Positions 1 to 11,415 of a stretch of 64,000 bases of DNA are shown piece by piece. Each line of letters opens with the position of its first letter. The stretch's first letter is position 1. Origin of the DNA: Malania oleifera (lineage: Eukaryota > Streptophyta > Magnoliopsida > Santalales > Ximeniaceae); the NCBI RefSeq assembly GCF_029873635.1, contig NC_080426.1:54760093-54824092 (forward strand), given 5' to 3'. Under the pieces are notes generated by a model that worked only from the letters and a program-made list of their open reading frames with translations, had not been told where the DNA came from and did no database searches. The translations under genes and the position numbers were made by a program.

Positions 1-437
1 CCTCATGGTGACTTCTAATCGTCGATTCAGGCAATGAATGACGAGAAATCAAAGAGAGAAGGGGTGGGGAGCGCAGGTCTAAAGAGAGAGAGATATTTGA
101 TTTCCTCATGAAGAAGTAATTTAAAACCTATTTATAGATTGTTGACTCGGCTGACTTTGTTGACGAAATGGAGCATTCGTCGATGAGTTGTAGAAGGACG
201 TTCGTTGATGAAAGAAGGGGCTCTTTGACGAACTTGAAGCCTGAAATTTCCTGTCTTTTGGGATTTCTTCGTCGACAACGCCTGAACTTTGTCGACAAGT
301 CACAGAATGGCACTCGTCGACGAAAACAAGGGATTCGTCAACAAGCCCTACTGCTTTGTACTCTTTTAATTTCCCCTTCTTCTTTTCTTATTTATTTCTT
401 TTATTTTCTAAGTTCGCGTTTCTACTGATACTGACAT
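1..437 (-). repeat. LTR fragment (U3 and start of R), minus orientation
   Basis: Read on the minus strand this is retrotransposon promoter sequence. A good TATA box (CTATAAATAGG) is the complement of 127-137, followed by a pyrimidine-rich leader towards position 1. Upstream of the TATA, at 150-345, lies an array of GTCGAC-centred inverted repeats (near 271, 289 and 319) with decayed relatives such as GTTGAC and GTCAAC. The same design (TATAAATAG plus TCGTCGACGA motifs) occurs in the minus-strand fragment at 17136-17451, so the two are probably one family. It joins abruptly to plus-strand gag at about 437. Open frames here are not coding. The family is not named. Confidence 0.6.
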
Positions 438-1215
438 TGTTGTAGTGTACTGATAAACAGAGAGTTATATATGCCATATTCAGACCGAGAGAGGAGGCTG
501 AGCGTTGGTGGTCCACTGTGAGTCTCTTAGAGAAGAAGAGACCAGTACACATAGCCATGACCTGGAGCTGGTTTAAAGAGATATTTTTTGACCGATATTT
601 CCCCACGACCACTAGAGAAGTTAAAGTCGAGGAGTTCTTGAATCTGACCCAAGGGCACCTGAGAGTTCAACAGTACGCGGTAAAGTTTGTTGAGCTGTCC
701 CGCTTTGCCCCTTATATAGTCGCAAATGAGGTGAATAAGGTAAGAAAATTTGAGAGAGGCTTGAGGCAAGAAATCTATGAATAGGCGGCAGTTTTGAAGA
801 TGCAAGATTTTACAGAATTGGTAGATAGGGTTGTCGTAGCGGAGACAAGCAGGCAAAGAGATGTCGAGGTACAGAGTCAAAGGAAGAGACCCACGCCTCC
901 TGGATTTCAGGCAAGTACTTGCCGAGGCCCGTGGAGAAGAGGTAGATATAGTAGGGGACAGAGACAGGATATGGAAATCCGTGGAATTCAGGGCGAGCAT
1001 ACTTGACCTATTTGCCCTAGATGTGGCAGGAGGCACGTGGGAGAGTGTCAAGAGGGAAGGAATATCTGCTATCAATGTGGTATACTGGGTGTCTTGGCAC
1101 AAGACTATTGTGCGCAGCCAAGAAATGCTCCCACCCTCAAATAATTCCAAGGAAACAATCAGGTACCCTGAGGTGACCAGCATAAGAATACCGCGCAGGC
1201 ATAGGTCTACGCACT
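437..1215 (+). pseudogene. Gypsy I gag remnant (retrotransposon capsid)
   Basis: Broken gag of a Ty3/gypsy chromovirus. The retrotrans_gag core is readable from about 437, with AERWW at about 498 and then [16 protein letters not shown] and LSRFAPYI, matching the gag of Gypsy III at 33662-33900. A TAG stops the frame at 782-784 and the reading frame shifts afterwards. A degraded zinc-knuckle region follows near 1010-1110 (CPRCGRRHVGEC, then CYQCG without the usual GH). The N-terminus and the 5' LTR are missing, because the sequence starts abruptly at the junction with a minus-strand LTR fragment. It cannot make a capsid. Confidence 0.85.
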
Positions 1216-1234
1216 AACACCAGGAGATACTTAG

Positions 1235-1850
1235 GTGGCTGGCAATGTGGTGACATGTATTATTACTATGCTTTCAATTAAATCTATTGTTCTATTTGAT
1301 TCAGGGGCCAAACACTCTTTTGTATCTATGGGGTATATCAAGTTATGTGGGATAGAAACTCAGTTGCCAGACACCGAATTATCAGTAGCCACACCACCAG
1401 GATCAGTAGTGAGGTTTCAAAGGGTAGTTAAAGGGTATCCAGTGGAAATTCATGGGAGAGTGCTAACAGCTGACCTCGTAATGTTAGACATGCATGGATT
1501 CAATATGATATTGGAAATAGATTGGTTAGCCTCCAACTATGCCAGCATCAACTACCATCAGAAAGAGGTGGTATTCAGACCTTCTGGAGAGCAGGAGTTA
1601 GATTTTTGGGGTCACATGTGCGTTTCTCACCACAGTTAGTGTCAGTTATTCAATCAAGGAGGCTACTCCTAGATGGATGTCAAGGGCACATAGCTTGTGT
1701 GAAGGAAATTCCGAAGAAAGAATTGAAACTTACCAATTTTCTAGTAGTGAAGGAATTTTCAAATGTCTTTCTAGAGGAATTACTTGGATTACCTCTTGAC
1801 CATGAGATTGAATTTGTCGTTGATTTGCTACTAGGGATGGCACCAATTTC
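1235..1850 (+). pseudogene. Gypsy I protease remnant
   Basis: Aspartic protease of the same element. The catalytic motif is seen as LFDSGAKHSF near 1290-1320, where functional relatives have DSGATHSF. The usual downstream flap and ILEIDWL motif follow at about 1510-1530. The open frame ends at 1639. A shifted frame continues to about 1854 with the linker leading to reverse transcriptase (LLLDGCQGHIACVKE, then FSNVFLEELLGLPLDHEIEF). Lineage assignment (Tekay/Del-type chromovirus) is inferred from the chromodomain at the pol end and similarity to Gypsy III. Confidence 0.85.
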
Positions 1851-3100
1851 TTAAGCTCCCTACAGAATGGCTCCAGTAGAATTGAAAGAATTAAAAGATC
1901 ATTTGCAAGAATTATTAGATAAGGGATTTATTAGATCTAGTGTATCACCCTAGGGAGCACCAGTTCTATTTTAAAGAAGAAAAATGAGTTGATAAGGATG
2001 TGCATTGACTACAAAGAGATAAATAAAGTGATAGTTAAGAACAAGTATCCTCTTCCCACTTGTTCGATTAGCTCCAGGGAACACGAATCTATTCCAAGAT
2101 TGATCTTTGCTCTGGGTACCATCAAGTGAAGGTCAAAGCAGAGGATGTTTCCAAGACAGTGTTCCGAACTCGGTATGGCCACTATGAATTTCTAGTTATG
2201 CCATTTAGACTAAAAAAATGCACTTGCTACATTCATGGATCTCATGAATAAAGTTTTCCATTAGTACTTAGACCAGTTTGTAGTGTTTTTCATTAGTGAT
2301 ATACTGGTATATTCGAGGAGTCCCGAGGAGCGTGAGACACACTTGAGGTTGATACTTCAGATACTTAGAGAAAGGGAACTGTATGCCAAATTCAAAAAGT
2401 GTGAATTCAGTTTAGATAAAGTTACATTCCTTGGGCATGTGGTATCCGGGGATGGTATCTCAGTAGATCCAAGCAAGATAGGAGCAGTGGTGACTTGGGC
2501 AAAACTGAGGAATGTTTAGAAGATCGGAAGTTTCTTGAGACTGGTGGAATATTATCGCCAGTTTGTAAAGGGATTTTCTAGGATATCAAGGCCTCTGACA
2601 TGGCTAACAAAGAAGAATGTTAAGTTTGAATAGAATGACGATTGTGAGCAGAGCTTCCAGGAATTGAAGTAGCGGTTCATCACTACACTTGTTTTGACAA
2701 TTTCATTAGGAGTTGGTGGATTCATAATCTACAGTGATGCATCTCAGAAGGGGCTGGGATGTGTGCTAATGTAATAGGGGAAAGTTATAGCCTATTCTTC
2801 TCGTCAACTTAAAGAGTATAAGAAGAATTGCCCTACACATGATTTAGAGTTGGCTCTAGTGGTGTACGCATTAAAGATCTAAAGACATTATCTGTATGGT
2901 GGAAATGTGAAATATTTACAGATTGTAAGAGTTTGAAATATTTCTTCACATAAAAGGAGTTGAATATGAGGCAGAGGAGGTGGCTGGAATTGATTAAAGA
3001 TTACAATTGTACCATTAGTTACCACCTATGGAAGGCTAATGTGGTAGCTGATGTTTTACGCTATAAATCAGGGTGCGCATCCATATAAGCAATAGTAACT
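1851..3100 (+). pseudogene. Gypsy I reverse transcriptase / RNase H remnant
   Basis: RT and RNase H domains, heavily mutated. Readable motifs include [12 protein letters not shown] (1861), [14 protein letters not shown] (2168) and [20 protein letters not shown] (2387). The catalytic box reads FISD rather than FIDD at 2289-2300, so the first catalytic Asp is Ser and the enzyme would be dead even without the stops. RNase H follows with IYSDASQKGLGCVLM (2728), [11 protein letters not shown] (2848) and ELIKDYN (2990), interrupted by several TAG codons and frameshifts. Confidence 0.85.
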
Positions 3101-3169
3101 ACACCTCTGATCAGAATGGATTTAGAAAGACTTGGTGTATAGCTGGTAAAGGATAGTCATTAGACATTA

Positions 3170-4190
3170 ATTGCTCATCTAGTACTTCAACCAACTTTAC
3201 CGAAGAAAATTAAGATTGCACAGATACAAAACACAGAATTAGTAAAGTTCAAAGATAAAGTGCAGAGCGGACAAGGAACTGATTTTAATATTTCAGATGA
3301 TGGAGCTTTGAGATTTCATAGTAGGTTATGTGTATCTGATGACGTTGGAATTAAAAATACTATTTTGGAAGAGGTGCACCATTCGCTGTATACAATACAT
3401 CCAGGAAGTATGAAAATGCACAGGGATTTGCGAATATCCTTCTAGTGGAGCAATATGAAGAAAGAAATCGCTAAATATGTAGAGCAGTGTTTGAAGTGCC
3501 AGCAAATGAAAGTTGAGCATCAGAAATTGGCGCGACCATTGCAACCACTTCACATCCCTAAATGGAAGTGGGAGCATATTTCTATGGACTTTATATCAAG
3601 GTTGTCGTTGGCACTTAATGGACAAGGCACCATATGGGTATTCGTTGATAGATTGACGAAGACTGCCCATTTTCTTCCTATCAGAGTTAACTGCTCCATG
3701 GGTAGATTGGCAGAATTGTATATACAGGAGATAGTCAGATTGCATGGAGTGCCCGTGTCCATTATTTCTAACCATGATCCACATTTCACGTCTCAGTTCT
3801 AAAAAAGCTTATAAAGAGCTTTGGGATCCTAGTTGACTTTTAGTACGACCTTTCATCCTTAAATCGATGGATAGACAAAGAGGACTATATAAATATTGGA
3901 GGATATGTTGCGTGCATGTGTTCTAGATTTTGGAGGTAGTTGGATTTAGTACCTACCACTAGTGGAATTTGCTTACAATAACAGCTACCAAACTAGTATT
4001 GGGATGGCCCCGTATAAGGCGTTATATGGTCAGAGATGTCGATCTTTGTTATATTGGGATGAAATTGGGGAAAATCATATATTAGGGCTAGAAATGGTAC
4101 AACAAGCTTCTAAGAAAATCAAGCTTATCTAGGAAAGAATTAGAATAGCTCAGAGCCGACAGAAAAGTTATGCAGATACTCGTCAACAAG
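3170..4190 (+). pseudogene. Gypsy I integrase remnant
   Basis: Integrase with a readable HHCC zinc domain (EEVHHSLYTIHPGSMKMHRDL at 3367-3430, then [12 protein letters not shown] at 3487) and the start of the DDE core (ISMDFISRL at 3580, [13 protein letters not shown] at 3643). A probable first-Asp region is present. The second region reads [13 protein letters not shown], with Asn for the usual Asp at SDRD. The frame stops at 3800-3802, and the remainder to 4190 (YNNSYQTSIGMAPYKALYGQRC) is recognisable only by switching frames. Confidence 0.85.
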
Positions 4191-4192
4191 CG

Positions 4193-4636
4193 TTGGAATT
4201 TGATGTAGGTGATAATGTGTTCTTGAAAATTGCACCAACGAAAGGGGTAATGAGATTTGGGAAGAAGGGTAAGCTTAGCCCTAGGTATATTTGGTCGTTT
4301 GAGATATTGGAAAGAGTTGGCCCAGTTGCATACAGGATATCATTACTCCCAGTGCTATCCAGAACCCATGATATATTTCATGTGTCCATGTTGAATAAAT
4401 ATGTCCCAGATCCATTTCATATAATAAGTTATGAGGCACTGGAGATTGGTGAAACATTATCTTATGATGAAATGCTCGTTCATATCTTAGATCATAAAGA
4501 GCAGGAATTACACACCAAGAAAATCCCACTGGTGAAGGTACTATGGAGGAATCATGCGGTTGAGGAAGCTTCGTGGGAGTTAGAGGAGGAAATGCATCAA
4601 AAGTACCCACATTTATTTAGTGGGATCCAGCATTAG
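4193..4636 (+). pseudogene. Gypsy I integrase C-terminus with chromodomain
   Basis: The longest intact open stretch of the element, 147 codons ending at TAG. It starts in the integrase C-terminal domain (VGDNVFLKIAPTKGVMRFG), continues with the FHVSMLNKYVPDP motif typical of plant Gypsy integrases, and ends in a chromodomain-like segment ([20 protein letters not shown]). Chromodomains of this group bind chromatin and bias insertion towards heterochromatin. This supports assignment to the chromovirus branch. The ATG at 4193 is internal to a former polyprotein, so this is not an independent gene. Confidence 0.85.
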
Positions 4637-4906
4637 CCAGGGAAAGGTAATGGTTTAGGTAAGAAATCATGTATGTAAGTAGATTTTTGTGTTGCTTAAT
4701 TAGTTGAATGTAATAGTTTTCTATTTTGGTTGGTTTTGGGAGAGTTTTGATTTAGTGATTGTAATCTCCCAGAACTGTATATGTAACCACGGTATTCCTC
4801 TGCCATAAGTGAGGGTAATTAATAAAATTTCAGCGTTTTTCTTTAAGGTTGGTGTAAATGAAAGATGACAAATTTCAAGGACGAAATTTTTATAAGGAGG
4901 GGAGAA
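4637..4906 (+). other. Gypsy I 3' untranslated region and polypurine tract
   Basis: Non-coding stretch between the pol stop and the 3' LTR. It ends in the polypurine tract AAGGAGGGGAGAA (4894-4906), which primes plus-strand DNA synthesis and abuts the LTR at TGTAGTGAC. The sequence GTAACCACGGTATTCCTCTG near 4780 recurs almost unchanged at the same place in Gypsy III (about 37862), which shows the two elements are relatives. Confidence 0.8.
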
Positions 4907-5167
4907 TGTAGTGACTTGGAAAATAGGAATACTAAGAAAATACGGGAAAAGAAGGAATTTGGTTTGCTGTAGACCAAACCGTCGACGGTTTGGTGGGGGA
5001 GCAGAAAATTGTTGACGATTTTGTAACAACCGCTGCTTAGTAACGGTAAATCAGTGACGACTTGGTTAAAAGACCAAACCGTCAATGGTTTTAGGGAAAC
5101 CATCAATAGTTTTCCTTGTGCTAGCAACCCTATATAAAGGGTTTAAGTGATTTTATTTGTTTAAAAT

Positions 5168-5170
<3 letters not shown>

Positions 5171-5250
<80 letters not shown>
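5171..5250 (+). repeat. (CT)n microsatellite
   Basis: About 80 bp of uninterrupted TC/CT dinucleotide, 30 bp downstream of the LTR TATA box, so it would form the start of the element's transcript. Confidence 0.95.
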
Positions 5251-5256
<6 letters not shown>

Positions 5257-5858
5257 GGACTGCGGCCAGCTCTCTCTATCTCTCTTCATTTTCTTGCCCG
5301 ATTTAAGCCCAAATTGAAGAAGGAACATCATTTCAAGATCCTAGTGATGTTCTCTGCAATTTAACTAGAGCGGTTTCGTAATTCAGGCATTTTAAGCACC
5401 ACTCCAAAACTAGGCTAAAGAGATTATTTTTAAAAGTTTGGCTAGTTATTGGTAATATGTGGGCCTACTTATGTTGAATGGTTGTTATTATGAGGTTAAG
5501 TTGATTGAATTAGGGTTTATGGATACAGGTTTTGTGCGGGCGCCGCATGCATAGTACTGGATTCCCAGTAGGCATAGTTTCAGGAAACAAGTAAGGGGAT
5601 AGATAAGTCAGGTATTTTCAGAAAATTTACCATTTAAAAATACAGTATTTGATTAAGAAAAATATAATCTTCCTAGACAGTCAGTATATCATATAATAGT
5701 ACTCACTTGTGTGGTATGAGTATAAATATTTTACTATAGATATTAGCTTGCCAGATTACTTTATGGTTACACAGAACAAGCATGTTTTTATAACGAATTT
5801 TTAGAAAATTTATAAACAGTATAGAACTTGTGATATTTTTGGTATATTATGATAATTT

Positions 5859-6139
5859 AGCCGGCCCAGATGCCATGATATTTCAGCCGGCACAGATGCC
5901 GTTATAATTCAGCCGGCCTAGATGTCGTGATAATTCAACAGGTCTAGATACTGTGATATTTCAGCTCGCCCAGATGCCGTGATATTTCAGTCAACCTAGA
6001 TGTCATGATAATTTAGCCGGCCTAGATGCAGTGATAATTCAGCTGGCCTAGATGCCATGATAATTCATCCGGCCTAGATGCTGTGATATTTCAGTCGACC
6101 CAAATGCCGTGATATTTCAACCGGCCCAAATGTCATGAC
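5859..6139 (+). repeat. 26-bp tandem repeat array in LTR
   Basis: About ten to eleven diverged copies of a 26-bp unit with consensus close to AGCCGGCCCAGATGCCGTG followed by ATATTTC. Differences between units are mostly C/T and G/A, including loss of the CCGG core. The copies lie head to tail inside the 3' LTR of Gypsy I. Confidence 0.9.
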
Positions 6140-6540
6140 TAGATATATTTATAACAGTTTATTCAGAAACATTATTATGACAGATTTTACACAGAACCAT
6201 GAAACAGTTATATTACAAATATTTATGAAATGTACTATATGATAGTAGAACCTGGATGGCTTAGTTTAGTTTCAGAGCACTGTACCGAAGCAATTAGTTC
6301 AGAATTAGTGCCGCTGCACATCTCAGATAGAGTGTCGGTGTATGGATAGTCGATTGAGCCGTGTAGTAGTGTGCCCCCTAGTAGTCCGGACCAGACTAGG
6401 GAGGCCAATCGTACTTACAGACAAGTCAGTTTTGGCTTGGTATGGTAGGCCAACCATTCCTAGGTTCCGCCTACGGGATGCACAACCCAATCATGTGGGG
6501 GTAATACATGATATCAGCTAGTTATCCATCCTGGGGATGA

Positions 6541-6772
6541 TTTCAGTATTATATAGATATAGCATATAATTTATATGCATACAAAATTTCAGTATTATAT
6601 AGATATAGGAGACAACTTATATGCATACAAAATTTCAGTATTATACAGATATAGCAAACAATTTATATGCATATAGAATTTCAGTATTATACAAATATAG
6701 CAGACAATTTATATGCATTCAAAATTTCAATATTATACAGATATGGCAGACAATTTATATGCATATAAAAAT
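6541..6772 (+). repeat. About 46-bp tandem repeat array in LTR
   Basis: Five copies of a unit beginning ATTTCAGTATTATATAGATA and ending TTTATATGCATACAAA, 10-15% diverged by eye, in the same LTR as the 26-bp array. Confidence 0.9.
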
Positions 6773-7325
6773 TTATTATGACACAGTATGTCTATGTTGA
6801 AATATGATTTCTTAATATTTATACAGGACAAATTTACTTGATTTATTATATGCAAATAATTTATGTAGAGTATACATTTATAACACAATAGAACTCATGT
6901 GCCACACACTGATGCTAATATATCCCACTTACTGAGAGGTGTCTCACCCCATAATTCAAACATTTCAGGAAACCCAAATAAACAAGTGGAGTGAGCTCCG
7001 AGATAGAGGAGGTTTTAGTACTGTCCTAGCTACAAGGTAAGTACTTGAGTTAGAAGAGGGATTTTGTGTGAGTCCCTAGAATATTTCTATGGATTTTTGG
7101 GGATGTATATGTATAATTATGAAGTTAGTAGGACTCCGGTATTGTGTATAAGGTTTAGGTATATCATGTTTTCCGCTGCACAATTGATATATATATATAT
7201 ATATATGAATAGGTGTATCCCTGGTACCCCACTTTGGGTTCGGGTTGACTTTGTTTACAATTTGTGGTATCAGAGTTTAAGAAGTAAATATATATATATA
7301 TAGCCAAAATTTTTAGGGCGTTACA

Positions 7326-8446
7326 TAAAGTGCCTAATGAAATAACATTCTTCCTTTGACCGGGTACATGCCTTACATCACATACGGTTCTCACAACACC
7401 ATCATACATTTTGATTTTGACATTTCCAATACCAAGTATTTTGCACGAAATATTATTTTCCATCAAAATACAACCAGTGTAACTAACCTATAGGTGTTGA
7501 ACCATTTTATATTTGATGTCATCTGATAAGAGCATCCAATATCTAAGATCCAAGAATCATCCGTGAGGCACTCCAAACCCAATGAAACAAAAACCATATC
7601 ATCACCACTGCTTTTTGAGCCTCCTTCCACTACATTTTCAGATTTTGACGGATCTTGTTGATTTTTAACATTCCCACTCTTCCACGTTGGACATTCCAGT
7701 CTTATATGCCCAATTTTACTGCACCTAAAACACTTCACGTTCATCTTCATCTCAGACTGCAACCCAGATCCACTTCAGGACTTACGTCTCCCATATTCTT
7801 GGTTACTTTTCACCACAAGCCCTTCACAATGTGAAACATCATCGATGGCCATTTGTGTTCAATGAAAAATGAGCAATGCACTTGTCACCTCTTCTAAATT
7901 CAAGCTTTTCTTGCCCCATGTAAGAGTGGTAACTAAGTTCTTATAAGTTTGAGATGCAGGTAGGGAATTTAATAGCATCAAAGTCTTATCTTCCTCCTCG
8001 AACTTTGCATCAACACGCACAAAATCACTCATAATCTGATTGAAAGTGCTGATATGTTGGTTCAAATCCAAACCCTCCATCATCTTAAGCCAATACAACC
8101 TTTGCTTAAGAAAGAGTTTGTTTGATAAAGACTTAAGCATATACCAGCTTTCCATTTTACGCCAATCTGCTGCCGAAGAATCCTCATCCATGACATGATA
8201 CAACACATCATTAGCCAAACACAAATGAATGGTTGATACTGCATTTACCTCCAATTCATTCCATGTTGCTTCATCCATACTTTCTGGTTGAATTCTATAC
8301 AATGTCTTCACCATCCATTGCTGCACCAAGAGATCCTTCACCCTTCTCTATCACAAACTGAAATTCTTGGTTCCATCAAACTTGATAACGTCAAATTTCA
8401 TAGATGAAGATGTAGAGGCCATTATAAAAAAAACTTTAATACCAAT
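7326..8446 (-). pseudogene. Copia gag-protease fragment, minus strand, with PBS
   Basis: Ty1/copia polyprotein start on the minus strand. The ATG is at 8422-8420 (MASTSSSMKFDVIKFDGTK), but FSLW is broken by TGA TAG, both explicable as G-to-A and C-to-T changes. The UBN2-type gag continues 8341-7859. A CCHC knuckle (CFRCSKIGHIRLEC) is near 7720-7680, and the protease site reads SWILDIGCSYQMT (normally DTG/DSG) near 7560-7520. Coding similarity ends at ISLGTL beside the Gypsy I LTR at 7326, so the rest of pol is missing. The PBS (ATTGGTATTAAAG) is the complement of about 8432-8446. It resembles the Tork/TNT1 lineage and the gag of Copia IV. Confidence 0.85.
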
Positions 8447-9027
8447 TGTTGTGTAAAAACCCCTAACTATGCACAGTGGAATGTATATTTATATGTAAAG
8501 GATCAAACACACACTATAGTAATCTAATGGTGAATATAAAAAATAATCCACAACCACAGTAAGTAAATTAAAGCAATAATAATCACAAAGACACGAAGAA
8601 TTACGTGGTTCGATATTGTCTACATCCACGGGAGCAAACGGGAAGGATTCACTATCTTCTTGTGTAAATTACAAGAGTAATACAAGAACCCTCTCAATTC
8701 TCTCTAAAACCATCAACCAACACTCAACCCTACATATACAACATATACTATGTATATATAAGCCTCCTCGAAGTTTTCCCCTTGAAACCCAACTATATTA
8801 ACATCCAAATATTCAAAATTTGAAATCTGCGCTGGTTGTCCTGAGCCAAACCATTGATTGTTTAGGCCAAACAATCGACTGTTTCAGACTAAATGTAAAT
8901 TATCAGAATTCTGGAGCCAAATAATCGACTATTTCCCTACTTCTCCTTAGCACATGTGATTTTTCACTATGTCTTCTTCATTTTTTATGCAGTCCATCAA
9001 GTATATGAGCTACAAAAAAACAACACA
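8447..9027 (-). repeat. Copia 5' LTR, minus strand
   Basis: On the minus strand this LTR begins near 9027 and ends ..ACACAACA at 8447, directly before the PBS of the adjacent gag. It contains a TATA-like TATATATA region near 8750-8760 and the conserved Copia LTR block around GAACCACGTAATTCTT (complement of about 8595-8640). Upstream of the TATA are three copies of a CAATCGACTGTTT-type motif (about 8845-8935). The left, 3' LTR of this element is absent. The outer boundary at 9027 is inferred and not supported by a target-site duplication. Confidence 0.65.
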
Positions 9028-9046
9028 CCCCAATCACTAATATAGG

Positions 9047-9446
9047 TGTTAGGGAGTGACAATGTAATGGGATAAATGGCGTGAGATATTGCTTTACATG
9101 TATTCTCCAGGGATTTATAATGAATATTTGATTACTTGTGTCAATGATTGTATGATTTTTCTCTTGAATGGAATAAGACAAGTTGTCTTTGTTATCATTA
9201 TGTTGATGTCTAGAAAAGGGTTGTACCTTATTGTTTTATGAATATCCTTTGTATATGAATGTCTTGACTAAGTGCTTTATTGTCTTTTGTATTAATGCAT
9301 TTCTAATCTCCCGATGGTTATCGATACTTATCTAGTGCTCATGTCTGTAGGTTTTCAATACGTGATTATCAGCGTGCTCGGTTGGGGGAGAGCTCTCGAT
9401 GAGTGTCACGTGGCCCTGAATTGAGTCTTATTCGGGGGTCCATGAT
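9047..9446 (+). repeat. Probable 5' LTR of Gypsy II
   Basis: The right end is fixed by a PBS (TTGGTATTAGAGC, 9449-9461) just after CATGATA. The left end is uncertain; TGTTAGGGAGTGACA at 9047 is the best start seen. No matching 3' LTR survives because the element is broken at about 13012. Confidence 0.5.
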
Positions 9447-9474
9447 AGTTGGTATTAGAGCACAATGTGTGCGA

Positions 9475-10870
9475 ACACCATGAGTAATGGCATGAGAACC
9501 TCAAAGTTTGGAATGACAAAACACGTTGAGGCACTTGAAGCAAAAGTGGCAAAACTTGAAACCTTGAAGACGAAACTCTTTGAACTCTAAGGGTAGGTGA
9601 TGAATGGTTTAAAAAGAAAGGCATGCCAATATAGCTAGAGGCTTCCAAAGAAAACATTAGAGGGAAACCTCTATGATGAGCTTGAGGAAATAATTATGGA
9701 ACTTAAGAAATTCATTCCATGTATAAAATCCTTGGAGAAAAGTCCAATAAATCTTAAGAACCTTTGAAATGAACATTAAGCAGTTGGAAGCCTTTGGGAA
9801 TAGGCTGAAACACATTGAGGGTGTGTTGGCATCCATTAGTTCCCAAGGAGAAGAGCCAATAGAGCTTGAGGCCTCTTTACGAGAGTTAACTGACAATTTT
9901 TATTTTCTTGAAGAAAACGTCAAAGAGTCCATTAGTGCCTTCAAATAAGATCTTAAAGAAATAGGCAACTTCTAGAACACTATAGACCAGTTTGAGAGTA
10001 GCTTACAGAAGATGAGTGCAAAATTGAATGCGGTGGCACAAATGTCCCATAAGCCAATAACTGATACTATTGAGGGGACTCGAATTAAGTTACCGAAACC
10101 AAAAAGTTATGGGGCACTCGAGATGCAAAGGAATAGGATAATTTCATCTTCGACTTGGAACACTACTTTAAGTGCTCACGGATCAAATCAGAAACCAAGT
10201 GAACATTGCAATAGTATGCCTTTCTGGGGATACTAAGTTATGGTGGAGAATCAAATGCGAAGAGATGCAGCACAATCGATGTACTATTGAGAACTGAAAG
10301 GGATTGAAACAAGCGTTGAAGGCATAATTTTATCTTAAGAATGCAGAGTATATGCCACGGTGCAAAGTGTATGATTTACCACAAATGAGCTCTATAAAGA
10401 GCTATGTACGGGAGTTTCAAGCCCAAATTCTTGACATTAAAGACATGAATGAACTTGATAAGCTATTCCATTTCCTCCGGGGATTGAAGACTTGTCCAAA
10501 AAATGAGATGCCAAGGCAAGGGGTCTTTAACCTCTCCTCTACCCTTGCAACAGCCTGGTGGCTAGACAATTTTTCAGATACGTCTATAATGAGGAAGTAC
10601 CCAATGACCGCCAATAGTAAACAGAAGCCCAAGAAGGTATATAATCCTAAAAATGGGGGAGGTGATAAAGGAACTAATGGTTATTGGAGAGATAAAATAT
10701 CTTCAACAACTAGGGACTCAAAAGGTGGACATATAGCGGGTAGAGAATACCAACCATTGAGTTCATGCTTTCTCTGTATGGGACCTCATTGTGTAGTAGT
10801 GTGCCCTAAACAAAAGGCCTTAAATGCCCTGAAAGCCCTTTGGGAGGGAACAGAAAGCCGATAATAGACT
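9475..10870 (+). pseudogene. Gypsy II gag remnant
   Basis: Gag of a second plus-strand Ty3/gypsy element with several stops. The clearest part is 10352-10864: SIKSYVREFQAQILDIKDMN, then LDKLFHFLRGLKTC and FNLSSTLATAWWLDN. This is the retrotrans_gag pattern of chromoviruses with short gag. The upstream part (9500-10240) is glutamate-rich and probably coiled-coil, readable as fragments. A cysteine-containing stretch (SSCFLCMGPHCVVVCPKQKALNAL) lies where the zinc knuckle is expected. This gag is clearly different from that of Gypsy I and III, so Gypsy II is another lineage. Confidence 0.75.
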
Positions 10871-10889
10871 CAAAAGAGAAATAGGAGAT

Positions 10890-11415
10890 GGTAGGAGCCC
10901 TAAGGTTTTTGGGGGCATTGGAACGTCAAGCAATGGCCAACAAGTCTCAAGAAACAGATCAAATGTATATGGATCTATGGTTGAATGGGAAGATGACCAA
11001 GGCCAAGGCCACATAAAATTTTATCGCAGATATAAAAGCCCAATAGTTAAAACTGCAGGTTGATAGGGACATGGAAAACTTGAAGGCAATAAAGTTAGAA
11101 GCAGTGACCATTGTAGGAGTCAACCCTAGAGTTGCCTACCAGATGGGGCCCTAATCAGGGTCAATCGACTTCACAATAGCACCCCTAGATGACTTTGATG
11201 TGGTGTTGGGGATGGATTTCCACAAAGTCACATGCTTAGTTCCGATTCCTCGTGATGATCGGAGATAACCCTTGTGTGGTGCCAATAGGCTGTAACACTA
11301 TGGATGGAAAGAAGTTACTTTCAGCTCTCCAATTCAAGAAAGGAGTGAAGAGGAGAGAGCCTTCTTTCATAGTGCTACCCCTAGATTTAGGGGATAAAAA
11401 TATATAGGCATGTCC
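10890..11415 (+). pseudogene. Gypsy II protease remnant
   Basis: Between gag and RT, the sequence DFDVVLGMDFHKV (about 11192-11230) matches the C-terminal part of Ty3/gypsy aspartic proteases (hydrophobic-LGMDWL). The catalytic DSGA motif is not visible. Stops occur around 11152, 11266 and 11400. Confidence 0.6.

Larger units (their letters stand above)
4907..7325 (+). repeat. Gypsy I 3' LTR (2.4 kb)
   Basis: Starts TGTAGTGAC right after the polypurine tract and ends GGGCGTTACA at 7325. The TATA box TATATAAAGG is at 5131-5140 and a long CT run follows. A perfect 22-bp palindrome centred on GTCGAC lies upstream at 4973-4994, with decayed copies to about 5115. Two tandem arrays follow (26-bp units at 5859-6139, about 46-bp units at 6541-6772). 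The stretch around 6240-6560 and 7150-7325 is homologous to the LTR fragment at 15343-16215. No matching 5' LTR is in the window. TAAAG follows the right end, within a Copia coding region. Confidence 0.85.
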
